A stretch of DNA of 64,000 nt from Chitinophagales bacterium (lineage in GTDB: Bacteria; Bacteroidota; Bacteroidia; Chitinophagales; UBA10324): the NCBI GenBank assembly GCA_019694975.1, contig JAIBAY010000001.1, positions 626,732-690,731 on the forward strand, read 5' to 3'. Below the pieces are notes generated by a model, which saw only the letters and a list, made by a program, of their open reading frames with translations, ran no database searches and was not told the origin of the DNA. Positions 29,218 to 38,359 of the stretch are shown piece by piece. The translations under genes were made by a program, and so were the position numbers. Position 1 is the stretch's first letter. Every line of letters starts with the position of its first letter.

Positions 29218-31140
29218 ATGAAGCAAATTCATAGCTACGCTTTCCTGACTTTTTTCACCCTGTTTTCCCTGCAACTTTCCGCGCAGTCACCGGTAATCTC
29301 CCTGCAGGTGTTTTCATCCGGTTACAGCAGCCCGGTTGACATAAAAAATTGTGGCGACAACCGTTTGTTCATCGTACAGCAAAACGGTTATATCTACTGG
29401 TGCGACTCCGCCGGCGTTAAGAATACAACCCCATTCCTGGATATTCATACCAAGGTCCTTTTTGGCAGTGAACGCGGCTTGCTGGGATTGGCATTCCATC
29501 CTGATTATGCAAACAACGGCTACTTCTATGTCTACTATACAAGGACCACTGACGGCTATCTGCGTATTGCGCGTTACACCACCGATTCGCTGAATGCAAA
29601 TGTGGCAGATCCAAACAGCGAACTGATATTAAAGGAAGTTCCACATCCTAACTTTGCCAATCACAATGGCGGCGGCCTTCAGTTTGGACCGGATGGCTAC
29701 CTGTATGCAGGCACAGGCGATGGCGGAAGCGGCGGCGATCCGGATGAAAATTCACAAAACACGAAAAAGTATTTAGGTAAACTTTTGCGGTTTGATGTGG
29801 ATGGCGGTTCACCCTATGCCATACCCGCCGACAATCCTTTTATTGCAGACACTGCCAACTATTATCCTGAGATATGGGCTTATGGCCTGCGCAATCCATG
29901 GCGTTTCAGTTTCGATAAACTGACCGGCGATTTGTGGATTGGCGATGTCGGCCAAAACACATGGGAAGAAATAGACTATATGCCGGTGGATGCCGGTGGT
30001 GGTCAGAACTATGGATGGGACTGCTATGAAGGCACCCATAACTATGAACCCGGAAATTGCTCCGTCGGTGATGTGCTTACCTGGCCGGTATATGAATATC
30101 AGCATTGCATCGGATCTAATTGTGATTGTTCTATCACCGGCGGTTATGTTTACCGCGGCGGACAATATGCCAATCTGTTTGGCAGCTACCTTGCTGTTGA
30201 TTATTGCAGCGGGAAATTCAGGGCTACCGTACAAAATGCAAACGGCACATTCACCACCTCGCTGGTCGGTGATGAAGTTATCACGCAGGATGAATCTGCC
30301 TTCTCATCATTCGGACAAGACCGATATGGTGAGTTGTATGTTGCCAATGTTACCAACGGTAAAATTTATTCCGTGATTGATACCTCCTGTTTACCGGTAG
30401 CACAAATTCTTGCGAACAACATCAATGGTTATGCAATAGATTCATTTATCTGTGCCGGAACGCAGTTACAGGCAGTAACCGGCGTGAGTAACAGTTACCA
30501 ATGGCAATTAAATGGCTTTGATATTATTGGCGCTACATCACCGGCACAGATGGCAGATGAAGCAGGCGTTTATACTGTAGTAGTTACGAATGCGGCAAAT
30601 TGCACGAACACCTCTGACGCCGTCACAGCCGGGCTGCCAACTCAGCCTGCCATTGACGGCATTGATCTTCTCTATTGCGTGGCACAAGCATCGGATACCC
30701 TGCTTGGTAACCCGGCCGGCGGAACCTTTTCCGGCGACGGGATGAATGGCAATGTCTTTAATCCTTCCGATGCAGGTATTGGTTCACACATCATTACCTA
30801 TACCTATGAAAATTCTTATGGTTGTACGGCCATGCAATCGGAAACCATTGTTGTGGATGCATGTACCGGCATTCAGCAAACTAAAGACAATGCTGATTGT
30901 ATCATTTCTCCAATGCCCAGCAACGGATCTTTCACCATCTCATTTCATCATCCGGTGATAGAGCCGATTGAACTCAGCATGTTCTCCATGTCCGGTAAAC
31001 TTATCAGCGAAAACATTTACACCGCATCTCCATCAGGATCCATCGCATGCAATGTTCAGCCATCAGCGGATGCCATGTACCTGTTAAGAATAAAAACAGG
31101 TAATGCAATAATTTTCCGGAAATTAGTGATAGCCCATTAA
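29218..31140 (+). CDS. Secreted PQQ-type (Glucose/Sorbosone) sugar dehydrogenase with T9SS signal
   Basis: I choose ATG 29218, which begins a signal peptide (MKQIHSYAFLTFFTLFSLQL, then SAQ); the frame is open 84 bases further up. The 640-residue product has a six-bladed propeller of the soluble aldose sugar dehydrogenase family: ERGLLGLAFHPDY, NHNGGGLQFGPDGYLY, GDGGSGGDP, YGLRNPWRFSFD and GQNTWEEIDY. Cys-rich inserts around GSNCDCSITGGYVYRG are as in family members from this phylum. An Ig-like stretch follows and a T9SS sorting domain ends the protein (IISPMPSNGSF, IIFRKLVIAH). It probably oxidises extracellular sugars; the substrate is not known. Confidence 0.88.
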   Translation: MKQIHSYAFLTFFTLFSLQLSAQSPVISLQVFSSGYSSPVDIKNCGDNRLFIVQQNGYIYWCDSAGVKNTTPFLDIHTKVLFGSERGLLGLAFHPDYANNGYFYVYYTRTTDGYLRIARYTTDSLNANVADPNSELILKEVPHPNFANHNGGGLQFGPDGYLYAGTGDGGSGGDPDENSQNTKKYLGKLLRFDVDGGSPYAIPADNPFIADTANYYPEIWAYGLRNPWRFSFDKLTGDLWIGDVGQNTWEEIDYMPVDAGGGQNYGWDCYEGTHNYEPGNCSVGDVLTWPVYEYQHCIGSNCDCSITGGYVYRGGQYANLFGSYLAVDYCSGKFRATVQNANGTFTTSLVGDEVITQDESAFSSFGQDRYGELYVANVTNGKIYSVIDTSCLPVAQILANNINGYAIDSFICAGTQLQAVTGVSNSYQWQLNGFDIIGATSPAQMADEAGVYTVVVTNAANCTNTSDAVTAGLPTQPAIDGIDLLYCVAQASDTLLGNPAGGTFSGDGMNGNVFNPSDAGIGSHIITYTYENSYGCTAMQSETIVVDACTGIQQTKDNADCIISPMPSNGSFTISFHHPVIEPIELSMFSMSGKLISENIYTASPSGSIACNVQPSADAMYLLRIKTGNAIIFRKLVIAH

Positions 31141-31178
31141 CCCTTAGCAATCCCGCCAGCCTCCAAAATATTTTCATC

Positions 31179-32864
31179 ATGCTCCCTTCATTCACAAAAA
31201 AGCCGCTGCTGATCATCATCATCATTGTATTGCATGGATACCATGTCAGCTTATTTGCACAGGAGTCAGCGCATGTTCCCGGCGATGTGATCGTGCTGTT
31301 AAAACAGGGAAGTGATGTGAACCGTTTGGTTGCTGATTGCAGGATGATAGAAAATCAGTCAACGGAGTTTGCTGCCTTACAACAACTCTCGGCACGATTA
31401 AATATTTGGTTGCTTCATTTTAACAGCACGCTTGTTGATGAAGCAAAGATGCTCTCTGCCATTAAAGCACATGCATCAGTGACCCTTGCGCAGTACAATC
31501 ATTTCACCGAAAGCCGCAACGTGCCCAATGATGATCAGTTTGGTGCGCAATGGAACATGCTGAATATCGGGCAAACCGGCGGAACATCGGGTGCAGATGT
31601 GCGGGCAACCAATGCCTGGGACATCACTACCGGTGGCTTTACCGCCGGAGGCGACACCATTGTAGTAGCGATTGATGATGACGGATTTGACCTTGCGCAT
31701 CAGGACCTCAACTTCTGGAAAAATCACCAAGAAATTCCGGGTAACCTCGTGGATGATGATCACAATGGTTATACAGATGATTATGATGGATGGAATTCAC
31801 AGACAAGCAGTGGTGTCATCACCTCAATCGGAAGCGGCCATGGAACGCATGTGGCCGGCATAGCCTGTGCCAGGGGAAATAATACCATCGGCGTTGCGGG
31901 TGTGAACTGGAATGTTAAGATTCTGCCGGTACAGGGAAATTCAGGCACGGAATCCATTGCAGTGGCAGGCTATGGATACATTCTCGAGCAGCGGGCAAGA
32001 TACAATGAAACGAATGGTGACTCGGGCGCCTTCATAGTTGCCGTGAATTCATCCTGGGGAACTGATTTTGCTTTACCTGCCAACTTCCCTGTCTGGTGTG
32101 CCATGTACGATTCAATGGGCGCTCAGGGCATATTGAATGCTGCAGCCACCAATAACAGCAGCAATGTGAATGTAGACGTGCAAAGCGATATGCCGACAGC
32201 CTGCAGCAGCGATTATCTTATTTCCGTTACGAATACGGATAAAAATGATAACCGCACCGCTGCCTTTGGCGCCACCACCATTGACCTGGGTGCACCGGGT
32301 ACTTCGATTGTTTCCACCATTCCCGGTAATGGCTATGCTTCCAAAACAGGAACCTCCATGTCATCGCCACACGTAGCCGGAGCCATTGCCCTGATCTGCT
32401 CGCTTCCCTGCGATTCTTTAAGCAATGATTTAAAGCATGACGCCGCTGCAACCATGTTGCGTATCAAAGGATTTATTCTCGATGGCGTTGATCCTGTCAG
32501 CGGGCTTGATGGCGTTACCGTCAGTGGCGGACGACTGAATGTGAACCAGGCACTCCTTAATGCCGCTGCTTATTACAATTGTAATGTTGGCGTGAAAGAT
32601 CCTGCACAGGCTGTAAACGGAATCAGCGTTTTTCCGAATCCGTCAACCAATGAAGTGACCATTACTGCCGGTGTGCGACTGAGTGGAAATATTTCCATCG
32701 CGCTCATCAATGTAATGGGACAAGTAATGAAAGCAGCAACACTGCCGGGCAGCAATAACTATGAAATGCAGACGAATGTATCCGACCTTCCTACAGGAAT
32801 TTATATGCTCCTCCTGAGCAATGAGCAGGGCGTGATCGGGCAAGAGAAAATCATAGTAGAGTAA
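31179..32864 (+). CDS. Secreted subtilisin-like serine peptidase (S8) with T9SS signal
   Basis: 561 residues: a signal peptide, an inhibitor-like propeptide (about residues 30-110), then a subtilase core with the catalytic Asp in VVAIDDDGFD, His in GHGTHVAGIA and Ser in GTSMSSPHVAGA, plus the oxyanion-hole region AVNSSWG. A T9SS type A sorting domain (ISVFPNPSTN ... GIYMLLLS) ends the protein. It is a secreted endopeptidase for protein breakdown or maturation. It starts 38 bases after the sugar dehydrogenase on the same strand and may share its transcript. Confidence 0.92.
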   Translation: MLPSFTKKPLLIIIIIVLHGYHVSLFAQESAHVPGDVIVLLKQGSDVNRLVADCRMIENQSTEFAALQQLSARLNIWLLHFNSTLVDEAKMLSAIKAHASVTLAQYNHFTESRNVPNDDQFGAQWNMLNIGQTGGTSGADVRATNAWDITTGGFTAGGDTIVVAIDDDGFDLAHQDLNFWKNHQEIPGNLVDDDHNGYTDDYDGWNSQTSSGVITSIGSGHGTHVAGIACARGNNTIGVAGVNWNVKILPVQGNSGTESIAVAGYGYILEQRARYNETNGDSGAFIVAVNSSWGTDFALPANFPVWCAMYDSMGAQGILNAAATNNSSNVNVDVQSDMPTACSSDYLISVTNTDKNDNRTAAFGATTIDLGAPGTSIVSTIPGNGYASKTGTSMSSPHVAGAIALICSLPCDSLSNDLKHDAAATMLRIKGFILDGVDPVSGLDGVTVSGGRLNVNQALLNAAAYYNCNVGVKDPAQAVNGISVFPNPSTNEVTITAGVRLSGNISIALINVMGQVMKAATLPGSNNYEMQTNVSDLPTGIYMLLLSNEQGVIGQEKIIVE

Positions 32865-32932
32865 AATAATTGTGCTGTCGGTGATGCATGGTATCTCATC
32901 TCAGACATGCCACTGATTTCACCAATGATAAA

Positions 32933-35731
32933 TCAATGCGCATCTAACCAATTTCTCCCTACGCCTGCTCCCACCTCAATGGGCACACCAAGCGGCATAG
33001 CGTTTTTCATCAGCTCCACAACCATTTCTTTCACTTCTTCAACTTCGGCAACATGCGCGTCAAACACCAATTCATCATGTACCTGTAAGGTCATCCTGGT
33101 TTTGAACTTCCGTTGCTTAAACGCGCGGTGAATATTGATCATAGCCACCTTGATCATGTCGGCAGCCGAACCTTGTATAGGTGCGTTGATCGCCAATCGC
33201 TCAGCCTGTGCGCGCACGGTGAAATTCGCCGAGTTAATATCACGCAGATAACGCTTCCGGCCAAGCACTGTTTTTACATAGCCATGTTCATGCGCGAAAG
33301 CGATATTACTCGCCATCAGCTGACTCACACCCGGAAATTCCTTCTGGTAATTATCAATGATCTCTTTAGCTTCTGTGCGGGAGATGCCAAGTGTCTGTGA
33401 CAATCCGAATGCAGATTGTCCATATGCAATGCCGAAATTCACCGCTTTTGCATTCCTGCGCATTTCCGAAGTCACCATACTCAGCTCAACATTATACACT
33501 TTTGCTGCCGTAGCGGAATGAATATCAAGTCCCTTCTTAAAAGCATCGAGCATATTTTCATCACCGCTCAGCGCTGCAATGATGCGTAATTCAATCTGAG
33601 AATAATCGCACGACAACAAGACATACTCCTCATCACGTGCGATAAAGGCCTTGCGAATTTCTTTTCCGCGATCAGTACGGATCGGAATATTCTGCAGGTT
33701 AGGATCCACCGAACTCAGCCTTCCGGTGGCAGCAATGGCCTGGTTGAATGAAGTATGTACTCGTCCTGTCTTTGGGTTGATCAGCAATGGCAATGCATCC
33801 ACATAAGTTGATTTCAGCTTGGTCCATTCACGATAGTCCTGTAATTTCTTCGCGATCTCGTAGTCCTTCACCAGCTTGCCGAGCCTATCTTCATCGGTCG
33901 AATACTGCCCGGTTTTTGTCTTTTTTCCCTGGTAAGGAATCTTCAGTTTGTCGAACAGTACTTCCCCTAATTGTTTGGGCGATGCCAGGTTAAAGCGGAC
34001 GCCGGCCAGATCATACACTTCCTTTTCCACCTGAATGATCTCTTTCTCCAGCTGTTTAGAATAATCATTCAGAAATGTCTTATCAATTTTTACTCCTTCA
34101 AATTCCATATCGGCAAGCACCGGCACCAATGGCACTTCCACTTCCATGCATAACTGTTCCACTTCTTTTTCTTTCAGCAATGGCATGAAGATTTCTTTAA
34201 GCTGCAGTGTTATATCAGCATCTTCGCCTGCATACTCCGCCACCTTCGACACTTCCACATCGCGCATATTGCCCTGTCCTTTTCCTTTTTTTCCAATCAG
34301 CTCCTCAATATGAATCGGTTCATAGCTGAGATAGTTTTCGGCAAGTATGTCCATATTATGCCGCTGATCGGGCTCAATGAGGTAATGCGCCAGCATGGTA
34401 TCAAACATCGGCCCCTGCACTTGCACGCCATACCACTTCAGCAGCAGCATGTCGTACTTGATATTCTGTCCGATCTTCCGGATTGTTTCACTTTCCAGCG
34501 CTGGCCGGAACAGGGCAAGTATCTTCATCACCCTGTCACGATCAGCAGGCAACGGAATATAAAATGCCTCAAAAGTTTTAAAGGAAATGGCAAGCCCAAC
34601 CAGTTCAGCGAGGTTCGCATCTACATGGGTTGATTCTGTATCAAAACAGAATTCCTCCTGTTTCATCAGTTCCTCCACCAGGTTTTTCATTTTCTCTTCC
34701 GTATCAACAAGGTGATAGGTATGCGGTGTTGAAGCTGCATTTTTTGAAGCCTGTGGCTTCGTGGCCGGTGAATCAGGCAGTGTTGCACTTTGGGCAACAG
34801 GAACTTCCTGACCGAACAAATCCCTTTGCCTTGCTTCCGGCGCCACTACGGAGTAACCCTCTCCGATTATCCTTTTGCCGAGTGTCCGGAACTCGAGGTC
34901 ATTAAAAAGCCTGGTGAGCTCTTCCTTATCCGGTTCTTCCATCACCAGTTGTTCTTCTGTTGCTTCCACCGGTACATCGGTTATGATAGTGGCCAGCTTT
35001 TTCGAAAGCAATGCCTGCTCTTTCAGGTCGATTACAGTTTGCTGCAGTTTACCTTTCAGTTTTTCCGGATGCGCTATGAGGTTTTCCACGGATCCAAATT
35101 CATTCACCAGTTTTTTGGCTGTCTTTTCGCCCACACCGGGCAAACCAGGAATATTATCTACGGAATCACCCATCAACCCTAAGATGTCAATCACTTTTGT
35201 TACATCGTCAATCTCCCATTTTTTCATGATCTGTTCAGGACCTAACACTTCTACCGGCCTTCCCTGATATGCCGGTTTATACATAAAAATATTGGGTGAA
35301 ACGAGCTGGCCATAATCCTTGTCAGGGGTAACCATATATACTTTGTAGCCGTCCTTCTCCGCTTTCTTTGCCAGTGTGCCAATCACATCATCCGCTTCAA
35401 AGCCATCGAGCTCGACAATAGGAATCTTAAATGCTTCGATAATCTTACGGATATAAGGAATGGCGATGGTGATATCTTCCGGTTGCTCCTGCCGGTTGGC
35501 TTTGTAGTCGGCAAAGTCATCTTCGCGGTTGGTTTTCGCAGCGGTATCAAAGCAGACTGCTATATGCGTGGGCTTCTCGCGCTGTATCAGGTCAACGAGT
35601 GTATTGGTGAAGCCAAATACTGCCGTCGTATTTATTCCCTTGGAATTATAAAATGGTGTTTTACTCAACCCGAAGTAGGCGCGGTAGATGAGTGCGAAAG
35701 CATCGAGCAGGAACAGGCGTTTATCGGTCAT
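32933..35731 (-). CDS. polA: DNA polymerase I
   Basis: The ATG at 35731 gives MTDKRLFLLDAFALIYRAYF, the usual start; the open frame continues 99 bases upstream without homology. The 932 residues contain the 5'-3' exonuclease (FEADDVIGTL, TPDKDYGQLV, GLMGDSVDNIPG), a 3'-5' exonuclease whose first motif FDTEST keeps the metal-binding Asp and Glu, and the polymerase with motif A DYSQIELRII, motif B RRNAKAVNFGIAYG and motif C QVHDELVF. All three activities therefore look intact. It works in Okazaki-fragment maturation and repair. Confidence 0.96.
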   Translation of the reverse strand: MTDKRLFLLDAFALIYRAYFGLSKTPFYNSKGINTTAVFGFTNTLVDLIQREKPTHIAVCFDTAAKTNREDDFADYKANRQEQPEDITIAIPYIRKIIEAFKIPIVELDGFEADDVIGTLAKKAEKDGYKVYMVTPDKDYGQLVSPNIFMYKPAYQGRPVEVLGPEQIMKKWEIDDVTKVIDILGLMGDSVDNIPGLPGVGEKTAKKLVNEFGSVENLIAHPEKLKGKLQQTVIDLKEQALLSKKLATIITDVPVEATEEQLVMEEPDKEELTRLFNDLEFRTLGKRIIGEGYSVVAPEARQRDLFGQEVPVAQSATLPDSPATKPQASKNAASTPHTYHLVDTEEKMKNLVEELMKQEEFCFDTESTHVDANLAELVGLAISFKTFEAFYIPLPADRDRVMKILALFRPALESETIRKIGQNIKYDMLLLKWYGVQVQGPMFDTMLAHYLIEPDQRHNMDILAENYLSYEPIHIEELIGKKGKGQGNMRDVEVSKVAEYAGEDADITLQLKEIFMPLLKEKEVEQLCMEVEVPLVPVLADMEFEGVKIDKTFLNDYSKQLEKEIIQVEKEVYDLAGVRFNLASPKQLGEVLFDKLKIPYQGKKTKTGQYSTDEDRLGKLVKDYEIAKKLQDYREWTKLKSTYVDALPLLINPKTGRVHTSFNQAIAATGRLSSVDPNLQNIPIRTDRGKEIRKAFIARDEEYVLLSCDYSQIELRIIAALSGDENMLDAFKKGLDIHSATAAKVYNVELSMVTSEMRRNAKAVNFGIAYGQSAFGLSQTLGISRTEAKEIIDNYQKEFPGVSQLMASNIAFAHEHGYVKTVLGRKRYLRDINSANFTVRAQAERLAINAPIQGSAADMIKVAMINIHRAFKQRKFKTRMTLQVHDELVFDAHVAEVEEVKEMVVELMKNAMPLGVPIEVGAGVGRNWLDAH

Positions 35732-35973
35732 TTCGTGAAACTGTTTTTGCGGCGGATCAAAAATAACTGCAAATACTGATGAATGAATCTTGCAAATGTG
35801 GCAATTAATTGATGATTGATGAGGTGACAATACTGCTAAAGAATCTCGCCGTATAAAACACTGCTGTAGTCATATCCATTTACATGATCACCACTGGCGG
35901 ATTACGATTAAACAACTTTTCGCTGCTGCCAACACATTGGCCTCCGGCAATTGCAATTCAATCGCTTAAGCGT

Positions 35974-36312
35974 TTAACCTAATTCCTCCCAATACTCCAC
36001 GGCTCTTCTGAAATGAGGAATCACAATCGTCCCGCCGACAATATTAGCAACCGCAAACACCTCATAAATTTCATCAGTGGTCACACCTTCCTCTTTGCAT
36101 TTTCCAAGATGATACTTGATGCAGTCATCGCAGCGGAGCACCATCGATGCCACCAGGCCGAGCATTTCCTTGGTCTTCACAGGCAATGCACCTTCAGCAT
36201 ACGTATTAGTATCAAGATTGTATAACCGGTTAATCACTTTGTTGTTTTGTGCAAGAATCTTCTCATTCATCCTCGAACGGTAAGCGTTGAATTCATCTGC
36301 TGACTGGCTCAT
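35974..36312 (-). CDS. Carboxymuconolactone decarboxylase / AhpD-like protein
   Basis: 112 residues. The helical AhpD-like fold carries the redox motif CDDCIKYH (Cys61, Cys64, His68), preceded by LPVKTKEMLGLVASM and followed by TDEIYEVFAVANIVGG. Members with this Cys-x2-Cys-x3-His set usually act as alkyl-hydroperoxide or disulfide reductases rather than decarboxylases. It is divergent from lemA, with about 90 bases between the two starts. Confidence 0.9.
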   Translation of the reverse strand: MSQSADEFNAYRSRMNEKILAQNNKVINRLYNLDTNTYAEGALPVKTKEMLGLVASMVLRCDDCIKYHLGKCKEEGVTTDEIYEVFAVANIVGGTIVIPHFRRAVEYWEELG

Positions 36313-36351
36313 GTTTTATTTTTTTGTATGAGTTAAAGAACTTCAAATAAG

Positions 36352-36359
36352 TACCTTTG
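36352..36359 (+). promoter_or_regulatory. Probable -7 element of the lemA-TPM operon
   Basis: TACCTTTG matches TAnnTTTG exactly, 43 bases before the lemA ATG. The nearest TTTTTG lies 25 bases upstream instead of the usual 19-21, so the -33 part is weak. Confidence 0.45.
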
Positions 36360-36402
36360 TTATTCGTCTTTCTTCAAAGTAAACACAAAAAAAATTATCG
36401 CC

Positions 36403-37026
36403 ATGAACAAAACCATTATCACCATTGCAGTCATCGCATTGATTGCATTCGTGCTGTACTCTACCTTCAAAGGCGCCTACAACAACATGGTGACAAAGGG
36501 AGAGGATACCAAATCCAAGTGGTCGCAGGTGGAAAGCCAGTATCAGCGCCGCACCGATCTTTATAACAGCGTAGTGAAAGTGATTGAAGGTTCTGCCAAC
36601 TTCGAAAAGAGCACACTCGTAGAGGTGATCCAGGCAAGGGCCAATGCCACTGCAGTAAATGTGGATGCTTCCAAACTGACTGCGGAATCTATTCAGCAAT
36701 TTCAACAGGCCCAGGATCAGCTGAGTTCGGCATTCAGCAAGCTTATGGTAGTGGTAGAACGCTATCCTGAGCTGCAAACCACACAGCAATTCAAGGACTT
36801 TCAAACGCAGATTGAAGGCACTGAAAACCGCATCAATAAATCGCGCGATGACTTCAACCTCTCGGTGCAGGATTACAATACCTACATCAAAAAATTTCCC
36901 ACCAACCTGATAGCCGGCATGTTTGGATTTGCGGAAAAAGGTTATTTCAAATCCAATGCAGGTTCAGAGAATGCACCTGACATCAACTTTAAGATCAACT
37001 CATCCGCGCCTGATACGGCCAGGTAA
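36403..37026 (+). CDS. lemA: LemA family membrane protein
   Basis: 207 residues with one N-terminal transmembrane helix (TIITIAVIALIAFVLY) and a long helical body. The family hallmarks are NNMVTKGEDTKSKWSQVESQYQRR (a long first helix), RRTDLYNSVVKVI and ALIERYPEL-like VVVERYPELQ, then a terminal segment RDDFNLSVQDYN followed by FPTNLIAGMFGF. The role is not established; LemA genes are almost always followed by TPM-domain genes, as here, and are thought to act in envelope stress. First gene of a three-gene operon. Confidence 0.92.
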   Translation: MNKTIITIAVIALIAFVLYSTFKGAYNNMVTKGEDTKSKWSQVESQYQRRTDLYNSVVKVIEGSANFEKSTLVEVIQARANATAVNVDASKLTAESIQQFQQAQDQLSSAFSKLMVVVERYPELQTTQQFKDFQTQIEGTENRINKSRDDFNLSVQDYNTYIKKFPTNLIAGMFGFAEKGYFKSNAGSENAPDINFKINSSAPDTAR

Positions 37027-37040
37027 TATCATCAGCCCAA

Positions 37041-37484
37041 ATGGCAACATCCGGTACATTTCTATCTGCTGAACAGCAGGCACAGATTGTGACTGCTATC
37101 AGGGAAGCGGAAGGCAAATCTTCAGGCGAGATAAAAGTCTATTTCGAAAAAAACTGCAGGAAAGACCTGCTCGACCGTGCCGTGGAAATATTCCACAAGC
37201 TAAAGATGGAACAGACCGCGCTGAAAACAGGTGTGCTGATTTACATTGCCTATGGTGACCGTGTCTTTGCGATAATCGGTGATAGCGGCATCAATGAAAA
37301 AGTTCCTGCCGGTTTCTGGGAATCCACCAAAACGCTGATGGAAGGTTACTTCAGGGAAGAAAAATTTACGGAAGGATTGCTGAAAGGCATCAAACTGGCC
37401 GGCGAACAACTGAGTCAGTTCTTCGAAATTTCCGGTAACAACACCAATGAAATCTCTGACGATATCATCATAAGTAATGAATAA
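37041..37484 (+). CDS. TPM-domain protein (cytoplasmic form)
   Basis: 147 residues without signal or membrane helix. It consists of one TPM domain: FLSAEQQAQIVTAIREAE, GEIKVYFEKNC, TALKTGVLIYIAYGDR and FAIIGDSGINEKV. It starts 14 bases after lemA and overlaps the next TPM gene by eight bases (ATGAATAA), so translation of the two is probably coupled. TPM domains have been reported as phosphatase-like and, in plants, as acting in photosystem repair; the bacterial role is open. Confidence 0.88.
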   Translation: MATSGTFLSAEQQAQIVTAIREAEGKSSGEIKVYFEKNCRKDLLDRAVEIFHKLKMEQTALKTGVLIYIAYGDRVFAIIGDSGINEKVPAGFWESTKTLMEGYFREEKFTEGLLKGIKLAGEQLSQFFEISGNNTNEISDDIIISNE

Positions 37485-38250
37485 GCTGAAGCATTTACTG
37501 TTGTCTGTGATGATACTGTTGACAACAGGATGGTATTGCATGGCCTTTGATATTCCGTCAAGGCCCCAACCACCCAGGCTGGTGAATGATTTTGCCGGCA
37601 TGCTGAGCAGCGAACAGGCGGATCGTCTGGAAACAAAGCTGGATGATTACAGTGATTCCACCTCCACACAAATTGCCATCGTCACCATTGTATCCCTTGA
37701 TGGCAGCGACATCACGCAAACAGCTTACCGCATAGGTGATGCATGGGGTGTTGGCGGAAAAAATCAGGATAATGGTGTGGTAATCCTGCTTTCAAGAGAT
37801 GACAGGAGTGTATGGGTTGCCACCGGAAAAGGTATGGAAGGTGCTGTTCCTGATGTGACAGCCAAAAAAATCATCGACAATATCATGCTGCCTTCCTTCA
37901 GGAACGGAGATTTCTATTCCGGGCTTGATGAGGGAACGGATGCCATCATGAAGCTGGCTTCGGGTGAATTTGTGGATGAACTCGGCGATCAGCAGTCACA
38001 GGATAAAATTCCGCTCATCGTCATCATTATCATCATCATCATTATTCTGTTTATCATTTCAAGAAACAACCGTGGCCGCGGCGGAAGGTACATCAGCCGT
38101 GGCGGCACCTTTTCGCCCTGGTACTGGGGAGGCGGCGGCTTTGGCAGTGGCGGCTTCGGCGGCAGGGGATTTGGAGGAGGCGGAGGTGGAGGCTTTGGTG
38201 GATTTGGAGGCGGAAGTTTTGGCGGTGGTGGTGCCGGTGGCCGGTGGTGA
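37477..38250 (+). CDS. Membrane-anchored TPM-domain protein with Gly-rich tail (YgcG type)
   Basis: 257 residues: signal peptide (LLLSVMILLTTGWYCMAF), an extracytoplasmic TPM domain (LVNDFAGMLSSEQADRLE, IAIVTIVSLDGSD, DNGVVILLSRDDR, VATGKGMEG), a transmembrane helix made almost wholly of Ile (IPLIVIIIIIIIILFII), then a tail rich in Gly, Phe and Ser that ends GGRW. This build is the YgcG form usually encoded next to lemA. The domain faces the periplasm and the Gly-rich tail the cytoplasm. Confidence 0.9.
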   Translation: MNKLKHLLLSVMILLTTGWYCMAFDIPSRPQPPRLVNDFAGMLSSEQADRLETKLDDYSDSTSTQIAIVTIVSLDGSDITQTAYRIGDAWGVGGKNQDNGVVILLSRDDRSVWVATGKGMEGAVPDVTAKKIIDNIMLPSFRNGDFYSGLDEGTDAIMKLASGEFVDELGDQQSQDKIPLIVIIIIIIIILFIISRNNRGRGGRYISRGGTFSPWYWGGGGFGSGGFGGRGFGGGGGGGFGGFGGGSFGGGGAGGRW

Positions 38251-38359
38251 GAAATATCGGACAGACACAATTTAAGATGCTATTAATGACAGGCATGCCA
38301 ACTCATCATACTTACTGCATCTTTTTAATAAATCATTGCGTGGAGATTATATTCGTGTT

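Noticed and set aside
38000-38060. Run of ATCATC repeats (also near 31210) as possible microsatellite
   Set aside because: Lies inside coding sequence for poly-Ile membrane or signal segments; explained by the protein.
37989-38296. Long open frames antisense to the Gly-rich tail of the membrane TPM protein, rich in Pro or Ala
   Set aside because: They mirror the low-complexity GGN codons of the real gene; no start context or family features.
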